Notes: generated by a model not told the origin, from the letters alone. A stretch of 64,000 nt of DNA from Microbacterium sp. CSI-V (GCF_001984105.1 NZ_MTQM01000008.1:62001-126000); one strand, 5' to 3'. Numbered from the stretch's first letter, positions 34,354 to 43,541 are shown. Translations and numbers: made by a program.

Positions 34354-35004
34354 TCAGACCAGCCCGTGCCGGTAGGCGAACACGACGAGTTGCACCCGGT
34401 CGCGGAGCGCGAGCTTGGTGAGGATGCGGCTCACGTGCGTCTTCACCGTCGCCTCCGAGAGGAACTCGCGCGCGGCGATCTCGGCGTTGCTCAGGCCCGC
34501 CGCGGCGAGGGCGAAGATCTCGCGCTCCCGTTCGGTGAGGGCCCCGTAGCTCGACGGCACCGGGTCGGTCGCCCCGCCCTGGGCGATGTGGGCGAACAGG
34601 TCGCGGGTCGCCTGCGCGGCGATCACCGCGGATCCGGCGTGTACCGTGCGCACCGCCGAGAGGAGGAACTCCGGATCGGAGTCCTTCAGCAGGAAACCGC
34701 TCGCCCCGTGCTGGATCGCCCGGGCCGCGGCCTCGTCGAGGTCGAACGTCGTCAGCACCACGATCCGCGGGGCGCCGGGGTCGCGCAGGATCTCGGTCGT
34801 CGCGGCCAACCCGTCCATCACCGGCATCCGGACATCCATCAGCACGATGTCGGGACGCGTCGCCCGCACGACGTCGATGCCCTCGCGGCCGTCGGACGCC
34901 TCGCCCACGACCTCGAGATCGGGTTGCGAATCCAGCACCATCCGGATGCCGGCGCGGAACAGCGCCTGGTCGTCCACGAGCACGAGGCGGATCGGGGAGG
35001 TCAT
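34354..35004 (-). CDS. NarL/LuxR-family response regulator
   Basis: A 216-residue regulator. The receiver domain has the acidic pocket (VLVDDQ), the phospho-acceptor Asp in VLMDVRMPVMDG, Thr in VLTTF and Lys in LLKDS. The C-terminal GerE helix-turn-helix (LTEREREIFALAAAGLSNAEIA, then VKTHVSRILTKL) binds DNA. ATG 35004 overlaps the kinase stop (ATGA), so the two are made together. Confidence 0.93.
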   Translation of the reverse strand: MTSPIRLVLVDDQALFRAGIRMVLDSQPDLEVVGEASDGREGIDVVRATRPDIVLMDVRMPVMDGLAATTEILRDPGAPRIVVLTTFDLDEAAARAIQHGASGFLLKDSDPEFLLSAVRTVHAGSAVIAAQATRDLFAHIAQGGATDPVPSSYGALTEREREIFALAAAGLSNAEIAAREFLSEATVKTHVSRILTKLALRDRVQLVVFAYRHGLV

Positions 35005-36176
35005 GAGGTCGACTCCTTTCCCGGCGCGGGGGCGCCGACCGGAAGCGTCGCACGGACGACGAACGCGTCCGCTTCGGGCTGCGCCGACAGGGTTCCCCCG
35101 GCGAGCTGCGCGCGCTCGCGCATGCCGATGATCCCGTGCCCGCCCGCGGACGCGGCGATGCCGACGGCCCGGCGGTTGCGCACCGTCATCTCGACGCGGT
35201 CCGGATGCCACGCGAAGCGCACCGTCACGCGCGGGTCGGCTCCGTGCCGGAGCGCGTTGGTGAGCGCCTCCTGGAGGATGCGGTAGAGCGCGAGCTGGAC
35301 GGCGGCGGGCGGGTCGGCGGGCGGAGCGGGGTCGACGGTGGTCTCGAGGTCGACGCCGGCCGCCCGCATCTGCGCGGCGAGGGTCTCGATGTCGGCGAGC
35401 GTGGGCTGCGGCCCGTCCGCCTGACTGTGCCGGAGTTGCTGGAGGAGAAGCCGGACGTCGGACAGGGCCGCACGGGCGGTGGACGAGATCGTGGCCAGCG
35501 CGTCGGCGGCCGCGGCGGGGTTCTGACCGGCGGCGTAGCGCGCCCCGTCGGCCTGGGCGATCACCACCGCGAGCGAGTGCGCGACGACGTCGTGCATGTC
35601 GCGCGCGATGCGCACGCGCTCCTGCTCGGCGATCGTGGCTTCCTCGGCCGCACGCTGCGCCGCCGCGTTCTCGGCCGCGCGGCGCGTGGTGCGCACGAGG
35701 GCGCCCGACCCCCAGCTCAGCAGGAAGGCGAAGCCCGACGTCAGCAGCACGGCGAGCACGGCGAGCACGTTCTCGGGGTGGAAGATCTCCTGCCCGCCCC
35801 GCACGATCAGGTAGCCGGTCACGGTCGCTGCGCCCACGAACGTCGAGATGAAGCCCGCCCAGTACGCGCGCCGGCTGCCGTAGGCGGCTACGGCGTAGAG
35901 GACCACGAAGACGGCGAAGTCCGTGGTGGTCGGGGAGCGCAGCAACGCCATCTGCACGACGGCCGCCACCCAGGCGAGGGCCAGCGCCACTCCCGGCTGC
36001 AGACGACGGAAGGCGAAGGCGGCCGAGAAGAGCACCACCACCACGAGCGCACCGAGGTTGCCGATCACGTCGCCCGGCTCGAGCTCGATCACGAACGAGA
36101 GCAACCCGAAGAGACCGGCCGCGACGAGGTCGACGACCAGCTGGTATCGGAGGAGGGGACGCAGGGCGATGCGCAT
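35001..36176 (-). CDS. Membrane sensor histidine kinase, HisKA_3 type
   Basis: A 391-residue kinase with about five to six N-terminal membrane segments and no large extracellular domain. A short coiled coil leads to the dimerisation helix with phospho-His in ARDMHDVVAHSLAVV. The HATPase domain has LYRILQEALTNALRHG (N box) and GHGIIGMRERAQLAGG (G box). It should phosphorylate the adjacent NarL-type regulator. This intramembrane-sensing layout resembles LiaS/DesK-type kinases that respond to envelope stress. ATG 36176 is chosen because the upstream extension is not hydrophobic or conserved-looking. Confidence 0.9.
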   Translation of the reverse strand: MRIALRPLLRYQLVVDLVAAGLFGLLSFVIELEPGDVIGNLGALVVVVLFSAAFAFRRLQPGVALALAWVAAVVQMALLRSPTTTDFAVFVVLYAVAAYGSRRAYWAGFISTFVGAATVTGYLIVRGGQEIFHPENVLAVLAVLLTSGFAFLLSWGSGALVRTTRRAAENAAAQRAAEEATIAEQERVRIARDMHDVVAHSLAVVIAQADGARYAAGQNPAAAADALATISSTARAALSDVRLLLQQLRHSQADGPQPTLADIETLAAQMRAAGVDLETTVDPAPPADPPAAVQLALYRILQEALTNALRHGADPRVTVRFAWHPDRVEMTVRNRRAVGIAASAGGHGIIGMRERAQLAGGTLSAQPEADAFVVRATLPVGAPAPGKESTS

Positions 36177-36315
36177 CCCTGTCACGCTACGCGGCACGTG
36201 GCGCCGTGGCATCCGTCCGCAGATGTATTCGCGCACGGTGCGGCAGGCGCCTCTCGGCATCCGCGAACCCCTCCTGGCGTTCGGTTCCCTCGCCCCGCGG
36301 CGCCGGCCTCACGTC

Positions 36316-36370
36316 GAGTGTCCAAGACACGCGGACCCGGGCGAGCCCTATCGGCGTGTCTTGGACACTC
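36316..36370. repeat. Perfect 17-bp palindrome, REP-like
   Basis: Arms GAGTGTCCAAGACACGC (36316-36332) and its exact complement (36354-36370) flank a 21-base loop. It lies between the kinase start and the Lrp regulator stop. The arm shares the GAGTnnCCAAGA opening with the palindromes at 31007 and 57907 and has a similar loop size, so it is probably a related dispersed element. Confidence 0.7.
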
Positions 36371-36409
36371 AACAGCGGCAGGCGCACGCGCACGCGCACG
36401 CGCGCCGGG

Positions 36410-36898
36410 TCAGGCGGGGAAGTCGGCGGGTTCGATGGGGCGCGCCTCGAAGAAGGTCTGCAGCACGATCGTGGTGCGGGTGTTGACCTGAGCGGCCGCG
36501 CGGATGTCGCGGATGAGGGTCTCGAGGTCGCGCGGCGTGGGGACGCGGACGAACAGCATGTACGCGGCGTCGCCGGCGACGGAGTGGCACGCCTCGATGG
36601 CGCTCAGGTGCGCGAGCAGGTCGGGGGCGTTGTCGGGTTGCGCGGGGTCCAGCGGGGTGATCTCGACGAACGCGGCGAGCGGGCGACCGAGGGCCTCCGC
36701 GTCGAGCACGGGGCGATAGCCGCGGACGATCCCCCGCGCCTCCAGCCGACGCAGACGCGACTGCACGGCCGACACGGACAGGCCCACCTTCTCGGAGAGG
36801 TGCGCGAGCGTCGCTCGCGCGTCGAGGGAGATCTCCCGCACGATGGCCGCGTCGACGGTGTCATCGAGCCGGACACGGCGAGCGGAACCATCGGACAT
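36410..36898 (-). CDS. Lrp/AsnC-family transcriptional regulator
   Basis: A 162-residue regulator with an N-terminal helix-turn-helix (DAAIVREISLDARATLAHLSEKVGLS, then VQSRLRRLEARGIV) and a C-terminal RAM domain (AAFVEITPL, CHSVAGDAAYMLFVRV). These regulators sense amino acids. It is divergent from the DUF6421 gene. A GGAATATTTCC dyad at 36974-36984 in the 109-base gap is a candidate operator. ATG 36898 (MSDGSARRV) is preferred over upstream GTG/ATG codons, which would extend into the divergent promoter. Confidence 0.88.
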   Translation of the reverse strand: MSDGSARRVRLDDTVDAAIVREISLDARATLAHLSEKVGLSVSAVQSRLRRLEARGIVRGYRPVLDAEALGRPLAAFVEITPLDPAQPDNAPDLLAHLSAIEACHSVAGDAAYMLFVRVPTPRDLETLIRDIRAAAQVNTRTTIVLQTFFEARPIEPADFPA

Positions 36899-36967
36899 GG
36901 GCCGAGGGTAGCGGATGCCGCGCCCCTCCCCGTGCGAGTCACGTAAGTTTTCCGTTAGCATGACGTT

Positions 36968-36984
36968 TTGACAGGAATATTTCC
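36968..36984. promoter_or_regulatory. Divergent promoter with a candidate Lrp-type operator
   Basis: TTGACA (36968-36973) is followed directly by the dyad GGAATATTTCC (36974-36984) in the AT-richer gap between the Lrp regulator and the DUF6421 gene. Lrp-family proteins bind AT-centred dyads, so the neighbouring regulator may act here. No good -10 is visible at the usual distance. Confidence 0.35.
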
Positions 36985-37007
36985 CGTACTGCCGATCGGA
37001 GGCCACC

Positions 37008-38414
37008 ATGTCCCTCGCAACGCCCGCGCGTTCCGCTCACGACCTGCTCGACGGGCACGGTGTGGCCGATGTCGAGCGCACTCCGGCGTGGACCCTGCTG
37101 AAGGACGCAGCGGTCGAACTGCAGACCCTGCAGGCCTCGGACGGCTCCATCCCCGAGGCCGCCGACCACCCCCGCGCCGCCGCACTGGTGGCCGACATCG
37201 TGGACGCGATCGCCGCCCTGACCCCGCTCTTCCCCCATGACGACGCCTACCTCCGCGCCGTCGTGGTGGACTTCGACCGGTGGAAGGACGCCGGCTTCGG
37301 AGTGCCCGACTTCCTCGACTCCCTCGTCGCCTTCCAGCCCCAGCAGCACCGGGTCGACGGCATCCGCCACCTCGTCGTGTTCCCCATGTACACCCAGAAC
37401 GGGTCGCGCGACCGGCACGTCGAGGCCGTCCTCGTCGAGGTCATCTGGCCCGAGTTCATCGCGCGGCTCGAGACCGAGTACACCAACGGCCTGTTCGTCT
37501 CGCTGCGCCTGGTCGACTTCACGCCCGGGTACGACACGAACTCCGCGGTGCTCTTCCCCGAGACCGTCGCGATGCGCGAGGTGCCGACGTTCACGTGGGG
37601 TGCGATCTTCCAGGACCGGGAGGCCGCGCGCTACCGCCGTGTGACCCGCGCGGCCGCCGAGATCACCAAGCTCGAGCTGCCGGAAGCCGCCGCTCGCATG
37701 CTCGACGACCAGTCGCTCACCGAGCAGACGTTCGTGATGTGGGACATCATCCACGACCGCACGCACATGCGGGGCGACCTCCCGTTCGATCCGTTCATGA
37801 TCAAGCAGCGGATGCCGTTCTTCCTCTACTCGCTCGAGGAGCTGCGCTGCGATCTCACCGCGTTCCGCGAGTGCGTCGAGATCCAGAAGCGCCTGTCGGC
37901 GCGGGACGACCTGGATGCCGCCGAGCAGGCGATGCTCGAGCACGCCGAGCTCGTGCAGTACGCGGTGATCTTCGACCGCATCTTCCGCTTCGCCATCACC
38001 GGCTCGCGCGTCCGCAACTACGACGGGCTCGGCGGCCAGCTGCTGTTCGCGTGGCTGCACCAGCGCCGCGTGCTGCACTGGACCGACACGTCGCTGGCCT
38101 TCGACTGGGACGAGGTGCCCGCCGCCGTCGTGGCCCTCGCCGACGCGATCGACGAGCTGTACTGGCGGTCGATCGACCGCCCGAAGACGGCGCACTGGCT
38201 GGCCGCGTACGACCTCGTCCGTTCGGTCGTCACCCCGCACCCCGCCTCGGTGTGGGCGCGCGGACTGTCGGACGACGTGCTCGCCGGGCTCCCGAAGGGG
38301 TACACCGACGCGGTGCTGGACGACGAGTTCCCGCTGTCGATGTTCTTCGAGGCGCTGGAGAAGAAGATGCGCCCCGTCATCGCCTCGACCGAGGGCATCA
38401 CCGGGCGCGACTGA
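37008..38414 (+). CDS. DUF6421-family conserved actinobacterial protein
   Basis: A 468-residue protein without an assigned function, resembling the DUF6421 family of Microbacteriaceae and relatives. It is soluble, with no signal peptide. Notable patches are VVFPMYTQNGSRDRHVEAVLVEV and MWDIIHDRTHMRGDLPFDPFMIKQRMPFF, where H-D-R-T-H could be a metal or active-site motif. GGAGG lies five bases before ATG 37008. The next gene, an SDR, follows after 126 bases on the same strand, and an Lrp regulator is divergent. Confidence 0.75.
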   Translation: MSLATPARSAHDLLDGHGVADVERTPAWTLLKDAAVELQTLQASDGSIPEAADHPRAAALVADIVDAIAALTPLFPHDDAYLRAVVVDFDRWKDAGFGVPDFLDSLVAFQPQQHRVDGIRHLVVFPMYTQNGSRDRHVEAVLVEVIWPEFIARLETEYTNGLFVSLRLVDFTPGYDTNSAVLFPETVAMREVPTFTWGAIFQDREAARYRRVTRAAAEITKLELPEAAARMLDDQSLTEQTFVMWDIIHDRTHMRGDLPFDPFMIKQRMPFFLYSLEELRCDLTAFRECVEIQKRLSARDDLDAAEQAMLEHAELVQYAVIFDRIFRFAITGSRVRNYDGLGGQLLFAWLHQRRVLHWTDTSLAFDWDEVPAAVVALADAIDELYWRSIDRPKTAHWLAAYDLVRSVVTPHPASVWARGLSDDVLAGLPKGYTDAVLDDEFPLSMFFEALEKKMRPVIASTEGITGRD

Positions 38415-38540
38415 GCCGACACCCGGTCCGGCCCGCACTCCGCGGGGGTGGCGGTGAAGGCGGGGTGTCGGACACGATGTCTGCACGACGGTACGTCGCC
38501 GCGGCCGACGTCGACCGGACCGATCCACGGAGGAGACGGC

Positions 38541-39218
38541 ATGGACACGGGTATCGAGGGCCGGACGGTGCTGCTCGCCGGCGGAACGAGCGCGGCCGGC
38601 CGCAGCGTCGCTCGCGCGCTGCGGGCGGCGGGGGCCACGGCCGTCGTCGTCGGATCCGACGCCGGGCGACTGGCATCCGTCGCCGCCGAAATTCCCGGCG
38701 TGGTCACCGAGCAGTGCGACCTCACCGATCCGGATGCCGTGGCGGCACTCCGCGACCGCGTGCACGCCGCGCACGGCGGGGTCGACGGCATCCTCCACCT
38801 GGTCGGGGGGTGGCGCGGCGGTGGAGGTCTCGCCGGTCAGAGCGACGAGGACTTCGCCTTCCTGCTGCGGTCCTTCACGGCACTGCGGAACGTCACCCGC
38901 GCGTTCGACGACGACCTCCGCGCATCCGATGCCGGCCGCCTGGCGATCGTGTCGTCGACCTCGGTCGCACGGCCCCTCGCGGGCGGCGCGAACTACGCCG
39001 CGGTGAAGGCCGCGAGCGAGGCGTGGACGCGGGCCGTCGCCCAGGGCTTCGCCAAAGCGGCCCGGGACGCCGGAGCGGACCCGTCCGCGGCCGCCGTGGT
39101 GTTCCGCGTGAAGAGCCTGGCGGGACTGGAGGACGCGCTCGCTCTCGCCTTCCTCGGGCTGTGGGGAGACCCCGCGGACGACGTCAACGACGTCACGATC
39201 GAGCTCGCGGGAGCCTGA
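38541..39218 (+). CDS. Short-chain dehydrogenase/reductase
   Basis: A 225-residue SDR. The cofactor motif is LLAGGTSAAGRSVA, slightly altered from TGxxxGxG. The catalytic Ser and YxxxK are in VSSTSVA and NYAAVKAASEAW. The substrate is unknown. It pairs with the DUF6421 gene upstream, suggesting one pathway. ATG 38541 has GGAGGAG upstream. It converges with the MFS gene 17 bases downstream. Confidence 0.85.
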   Translation: MDTGIEGRTVLLAGGTSAAGRSVARALRAAGATAVVVGSDAGRLASVAAEIPGVVTEQCDLTDPDAVAALRDRVHAAHGGVDGILHLVGGWRGGGGLAGQSDEDFAFLLRSFTALRNVTRAFDDDLRASDAGRLAIVSSTSVARPLAGGANYAAVKAASEAWTRAVAQGFAKAARDAGADPSAAAVVFRVKSLAGLEDALALAFLGLWGDPADDVNDVTIELAGA

Positions 39219-39235
39219 GGCCGCGCGGACCGGGC

Positions 39236-40726
39236 TCAGCCGTCTCGGTCGCCCGGCGCAGCGGGGCGGTCGCGGGGAGCCGGCACCGCGGCATCCGGAA
39301 TCCCGCCCGCCCGCGCGGCGAGCGACGACGCCTCGTCCTCCGGCCCGGGAGCATCGTCCGCGCCGGAGGCGTCGTCGGTCGGCATCGCCTGGTACTGCCG
39401 GGACAGCACGCGATACGAGCGGGTGAGGAAGGCCGCCGCGCCGACGACCACCATCACCAGCCCCGCGAAGAAGAACACGAGCGCGATCCCCCGCCCGATG
39501 CCGTCGCCGAGGAGCCATCCCCAGGTCGCCTTGCCCTCGGCGGCATCCATGTAGGGGATGATCACGAACTGGGCGATCGGGGCGATGAGGAACGCCGTGA
39601 TCGGGGCCGACGCCGACTCGAACGCGGCGGCGAAACCGAAGACGCGCCCCTGCGTCTCGAACGGGACGACCTTCTGGATCACGGTCTGCTCGGCGGCCTC
39701 GACCGCGGGGATGAGCGCCATGTACACCCAGATGCCGGCGACGTACAGCCACCACCAGTCGCGGAGCGTGAACGCCGCCCCCAGGACGCCCATGGCGATC
39801 ACGATGAGGAGCATGGTGCGGATGGGGTTCCGCCCGAGCCCGAACTTCGCCACGAGCGCGCCGCCGATGATGAAGCCGGTGGCGGTGACGCCGAGGACCA
39901 GACCCCAGCCCTCGACCGTGAAGAGCTGGAGGCCGTACGGGTCCATGAGGGCGAGGTAGACGCCGCCGATGAGGTTGTTGAACGTCGAGAAGATCAGGAG
40001 CGCGAACAGACCCGGGGACGCCCGGACAGCCCGGATCGCACCGCGGACGTCGACCGCGGGAGCGCGCTCGCCCGCGGGCTCGGGGCGCGCCTCGGGGATC
40101 CGGATCGTGAGCAGGTGCACGAGGGCGGCCAGGGTGAGGACGATCGCGATCGCGAGCGTCCACCCCATGCCCAGCTGCCCGACCGACAGACCGCTGAACA
40201 CGCTCGTCACCACGAACGACAACCCCTGCACCGTGCCGACGAGACCGTTGGCGTTGGCCCGACGGTCTTCGGGGATGAGAAGGGTCACCGTCGTCGACAG
40301 CGCGATGTTGCGCATGTTCTCGATCACGGCCCCGCCGAGCACGACCCCGGAGAAGACCCAGAACCAGGGGCCGCCGAGATCGAGCAGCGCTCGCTCGGGG
40401 AAGGCGAGCCAGAGCGCCCCCGCGATGAGGAAGGCCACGAGCGTGACGACCCCCGACACCACCATGACGCGGTGCTTGCGGTGCCGGTCGACGATGGTGC
40501 CGAAGAGCATCGCGAAGACCGCCAGCAGCAGCATGTACGCGCCGCCGATGATGCCCGTCGCGAGCACCGACCGCGTCTCGAGGTACACCCAGAACGTCAG
40601 CGCGAACCAGAGGTAGCTCGTGGTGACGTTGGCCGCCGCCGTGTTCACGAGAACACCGAGGAAGGCGCGACGGCTCGCGGCGCCGTGCGCCGTGACGGCG
40701 GTGGCGGGCGGGGGCGTCTCGGTCAT
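39236..40726 (-). CDS. Major facilitator superfamily transporter
   Basis: A 496-residue protein with about 12 membrane helices and an MFS-type loop 2-3 motif (GTIVDRHRKHRVM). The central cytoplasmic loop (IRIPEARPEPAGERAPAV) and the acidic, Pro/Ala-rich C-terminal tail of about 50 residues are soluble. It resembles MFS_3-type macrolide or other drug exporters of actinobacteria. The substrate cannot be inferred. ATG 40726 (MTETPPPA) is used. Confidence 0.83.
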   Translation of the reverse strand: MTETPPPATAVTAHGAASRRAFLGVLVNTAAANVTTSYLWFALTFWVYLETRSVLATGIIGGAYMLLLAVFAMLFGTIVDRHRKHRVMVVSGVVTLVAFLIAGALWLAFPERALLDLGGPWFWVFSGVVLGGAVIENMRNIALSTTVTLLIPEDRRANANGLVGTVQGLSFVVTSVFSGLSVGQLGMGWTLAIAIVLTLAALVHLLTIRIPEARPEPAGERAPAVDVRGAIRAVRASPGLFALLIFSTFNNLIGGVYLALMDPYGLQLFTVEGWGLVLGVTATGFIIGGALVAKFGLGRNPIRTMLLIVIAMGVLGAAFTLRDWWWLYVAGIWVYMALIPAVEAAEQTVIQKVVPFETQGRVFGFAAAFESASAPITAFLIAPIAQFVIIPYMDAAEGKATWGWLLGDGIGRGIALVFFFAGLVMVVVGAAAFLTRSYRVLSRQYQAMPTDDASGADDAPGPEDEASSLAARAGGIPDAAVPAPRDRPAAPGDRDG

Positions 40727-40805
40727 GCGGCACACGTTAGCCACCCCCTCCGACATCGGCCAGGGCCCCGGCGTGGACGGCATCCGCGATGACTACGCTG
40801 GAGGG

Positions 40806-41873
40806 GTGACCCCCCTGCATGACACCGCCGTCCGCGGCTTCGCGTCCGACAACTACTCCGGCATCCACCCCGACGTGCTGGCGGCCATCGCCTCGGCGAA
40901 CGAGGGCCACCAGGTCGCCTACGGCGAGGACGTCTACACCGCGCGACTGCAGGAGCTCTTCGCCGGCCTGCTCGGCGACGGCGTCGAGGCCTACCCCGTC
41001 TTCAACGGCACCGGAGCCAACGTCGTCGGGCTGCAGTCGATGCTCCCCCGCTGGGGCGCCGTGATCTCGGCATCCACCGCGCACATCAACGTCGACGAGG
41101 GCGGTGCACCCGAGCGCGTCGGCGGCATCAAGCTCCTGACCGTCCCCACCGACGACGGCAAGCTCACGCCCGAGCTCGTCGACCGCGAAGCCTGGGGCTG
41201 GGGCGACGAGCACCGCGCGCAGCCGCTGGTCGTGTCGATCACGCAGTCGACCGAGCTCGGCACCCTGTACACGCCCGACGAGATCCGCGCCCTCGCCGAC
41301 CACGCGCACGCTCGCGGCATGCGCCTGCACATGGACGGCGCCCGCATCTCGAACGCCGCCGCAGCCCTCGACCTGCCGCTGCGGGCCTTCACCCGCGACG
41401 CCGGTGTCGACGTCCTGAGCTTCGGCGGCACGAAGAACGGCGCGATGATCGGCGAGGCGATCGTGGTGCTCGACCCCGCGGCATCCACCGGGCTCACCTA
41501 CCTGCGCAAGCTCGACATGCAGCTCTCGAGCAAGATGCGCTTCGTGTCGGCCCAGCTGGTCGCCCTCCTCGAGAACGACCTGTGGCTGCGCAACGCGCGG
41601 CACTCCAACGCCATGGCCCAGCGGCTGCGCGCCGGCGTCGAGGCAGGGATCGCCGACGGGTCGATCCAGGGCGTGGAGTTCACGCAGCCGACGCAGGCGA
41701 ACGGCGTCTTCGCGATCCTGCCCGAGGGCGTCGCCGATCGCCTGCGCGAGAGCTTCCGCTTCTACGACTGGGACGAGGCGCGCCGCGAGGTCCGCTGGAT
41801 GTGCTCGTTCGACACCACCGAGTCCGACATCGACGCGTTCGTCGCCGCGATCGCGCGCGAGACCGCGCGCTGA
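40806..41873 (+). CDS. Low-specificity threonine aldolase-like PLP enzyme
   Basis: A 355-residue enzyme of the beta-eliminating lyase/threonine aldolase group that cleaves L-threonine or related beta-hydroxy amino acids to glycine and an aldehyde. Landmarks are FASDNYSGIHPDVLAAI, VFNGTGANVVGL, RLHMDGARISNAA and the PLP lysine in SFGGTKNGAM. GTG 40806 is the start that keeps RGFASDNYSG in frame. TACGCT at 40793 could be a -10 for a leaderless mRNA, since the GGAG is too close to serve as a normal site. Confidence 0.88.
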   Translation: MTPLHDTAVRGFASDNYSGIHPDVLAAIASANEGHQVAYGEDVYTARLQELFAGLLGDGVEAYPVFNGTGANVVGLQSMLPRWGAVISASTAHINVDEGGAPERVGGIKLLTVPTDDGKLTPELVDREAWGWGDEHRAQPLVVSITQSTELGTLYTPDEIRALADHAHARGMRLHMDGARISNAAAALDLPLRAFTRDAGVDVLSFGGTKNGAMIGEAIVVLDPAASTGLTYLRKLDMQLSSKMRFVSAQLVALLENDLWLRNARHSNAMAQRLRAGVEAGIADGSIQGVEFTQPTQANGVFAILPEGVADRLRESFRFYDWDEARREVRWMCSFDTTESDIDAFVAAIARETAR

Positions 41874-41894
41874 CACCCGACCCCCGGCGGCCGC

Positions 41895-42737
41895 TCAGCG
41901 CGCGGACGGGCGGCCGAGCACGAGCGTCGACGGCGAGGGCCGCCAGTGCCGGGCCACGTACTCGACGGCCTCGTCGACGCCGAGCGCCCGGCTGGAGTTC
42001 CCCACGCGCACCCAGAGATCGGTGGTCGACCCGCCGTCCTTGGGCTGCGTGAGGAACACCGGTCGGGGTGCCGGACGGCACACGACGACGCACACCGCGG
42101 GAAGCTCCGGCCCGGGAGTCGCGAAGACGATCCGCGGTTGAGCAGCGGCGTTGCGGCCGAGGGCGGTCGAGAGCATGTCGCGCAGCCAGAGCTCGAACCG
42201 GTCGTGGTCGGCGGTGCGCAGGGTCGCGAGATCGCGGTCGAGTCCGATCGCCGTGCCGGCGTCGTCCGCACCGATGACCAGCGTTCCGCCGCGCGAGTTC
42301 AGGAACGCCGCGACGGATTTCGCGATCGCGATCTCCATGCGCGCGTCCTTGCGGTTCTCGCGGACGTTCCAGCGCGCGGTCTCCTTGAACTCCACGCGGT
42401 CGGACTCGCCCGCCCGCAGCACGGCCGTGACGTCGATGTCGCCGCCGTCGCGGCGAGCGGCGGCGACCACCGCCGCGACGACCGCCGAGAGCCCGAGGCT
42501 CGCCCCGACCGAGAACAGGATCGTCGTGGGCACCCACAGGCGCGCCGCGCCGCCGACCCAAGCCGACAGCAGCAGTCCGACGCTCACGCCCAGCACGCCG
42601 ATGACCGTCATGGTCGGCATGCTCAGCGACCGCGCGGGGCCGAACACGCGACGCAGCAGGAGGGCGATGAGCGCGGCCAACGCCAGCACGACGGGCAGCG
42701 CGATCGCGAGATCGACGAGGGAGGTGTCCATCGGCAT
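41895..42737 (-). CDS. Membrane protein with a C-terminal AlbA_2 (Schlafen-like) domain
   Basis: A 280-residue protein with three N-terminal membrane segments (LAIALPVVLALAALIALLL, MTVIGVLGVSVGLLLSAWVG, TTILFSVGASLGLSAVVAAVVA) followed by an AlbA_2/Schlafen-type domain: ESDRVEFKETARWNV, AKSVAAFLNSRGGTLVIGADDAG. This domain is usually in soluble nucleic-acid-binding or defence proteins; a membrane-tethered form is less common. ATG 42737 or 42731 are both possible. The gene is 16 bases after the NUDIX gene on the same strand. Confidence 0.75.
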   Translation of the reverse strand: MPMDTSLVDLAIALPVVLALAALIALLLRRVFGPARSLSMPTMTVIGVLGVSVGLLLSAWVGGAARLWVPTTILFSVGASLGLSAVVAAVVAAARRDGGDIDVTAVLRAGESDRVEFKETARWNVRENRKDARMEIAIAKSVAAFLNSRGGTLVIGADDAGTAIGLDRDLATLRTADHDRFELWLRDMLSTALGRNAAAQPRIVFATPGPELPAVCVVVCRPAPRPVFLTQPKDGGSTTDLWVRVGNSSRALGVDEAVEYVARHWRPSPSTLVLGRPSAR

Positions 42738-42753
42738 CCGGTTCTCGCGAGGG

Positions 42754-43374
42754 TCAGCGCAGCGCGCCCACCGACGCCAGACCGAGCCGGATCAGCGTGC
42801 CCCGCCCGCCCTCCATCTCGGCGGAGAGGGCATCGGATGCCGCCTCCTCGGGCGAGAGCCACGTGACTTCGAGCGCGTCCTGCCGCGGTTCGCACGTTCC
42901 CGTGACGGGCACGACGTACGCCAGCGACACCGCGTGCTGGCGGTCGTCGTGGAAGGCGCTCATGCCGGGGAGCGGGAAGTACTCGGCGACCGTGAAGGGC
43001 GCCGGCTGCGGCGGAAGGAGGGGGAAGGCCATCGGGCCCAGGTCGTTCTCGACGTGACGAAACAGCGCGTCGCGCACCGTCTCGCCGTAGCGCACGCGGC
43101 CGGACACCAGTGTGCGCGTCATCTCGCCGAGCGGGGTGGCCCGCAGCAGGATGCCGACCTGGGTCACCGCCCCCATGCCGTCGGTCCGCACCGGCAGTGC
43201 CTCGACGTACAGCATCGGCAGTCGCCGCCGCGCCTCGGCGAGCTCGACCTCGCTCAGCCACGCCGGGTTCGTGTTGGGACCGGAGCCTGAGGGAGCACCC
43301 GAGAAGGGCGTCGAGAGCGGCTCGCGCTCGTCGCCGTTGTCGCCGGGATCGGGGTCGGGTGTGCGCACGGGCAT
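42754..43374 (-). CDS. DUF4916/NUDIX-like protein
   Basis: A 206-residue protein of the actinobacterial DUF4916 group, which has a NUDIX-like fold. The conserved run is LSEVELAEARRRLPMLYVEALPV, LVSGRVRYGETVRDALFRHVENDLG, FTVAEYFPLPG and HAVSLAYVVPV. The NUDIX box is only partly recognisable (G-x-V-x-x-G-E-x-x-x-x-A), so pyrophosphohydrolase activity is uncertain. The first 35 residues are Pro/Gly-rich and disordered. Confidence 0.78.
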   Translation of the reverse strand: MPVRTPDPDPGDNGDEREPLSTPFSGAPSGSGPNTNPAWLSEVELAEARRRLPMLYVEALPVRTDGMGAVTQVGILLRATPLGEMTRTLVSGRVRYGETVRDALFRHVENDLGPMAFPLLPPQPAPFTVAEYFPLPGMSAFHDDRQHAVSLAYVVPVTGTCEPRQDALEVTWLSPEEAASDALSAEMEGGRGTLIRLGLASVGALR

Positions 43375-43491
43375 GCTCCCTGTATATCAACGGTCCGCGG
43401 CGTTGCCTACGCGGGAGGCGACGGCTTGCCGCCGCGGCGCGGTCGCGGCCGCGGTCCGATGGGCGGTCGGGGCCGCGGTCGAGGGAGGACT

Positions 43492-43541
43492 TTCGGGGAG
43501 CGGAGGGCGCGCGGAGCCCTCCGCGTCCTCCGCTCCCCGAA
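43492..43541. terminator. Long GC hairpin in the 43375-43609 gap
   Basis: Perfect 15-bp arms (TTCGGGGAGCGGAGG and its complement, 43492-43506 with 43527-43541) enclose a second 6-bp stem (CGCGGA/TCCGCG). It lies between two divergent genes (NUDIX and esterase), where a terminator is not expected, so it may be a repeat, an insulator or a regulatory structure. The gap also holds GGCCGCGGTC twice, 24 bp apart (43447 and 43471). Confidence 0.5.

Noticed and set aside
36939..40733. A 1264-codon open frame on the minus strand
   Set aside because: It covers the DUF6421 and SDR genes antisense and part of the MFS gene in the wrong frame; the recognisable proteins are in the other frames.
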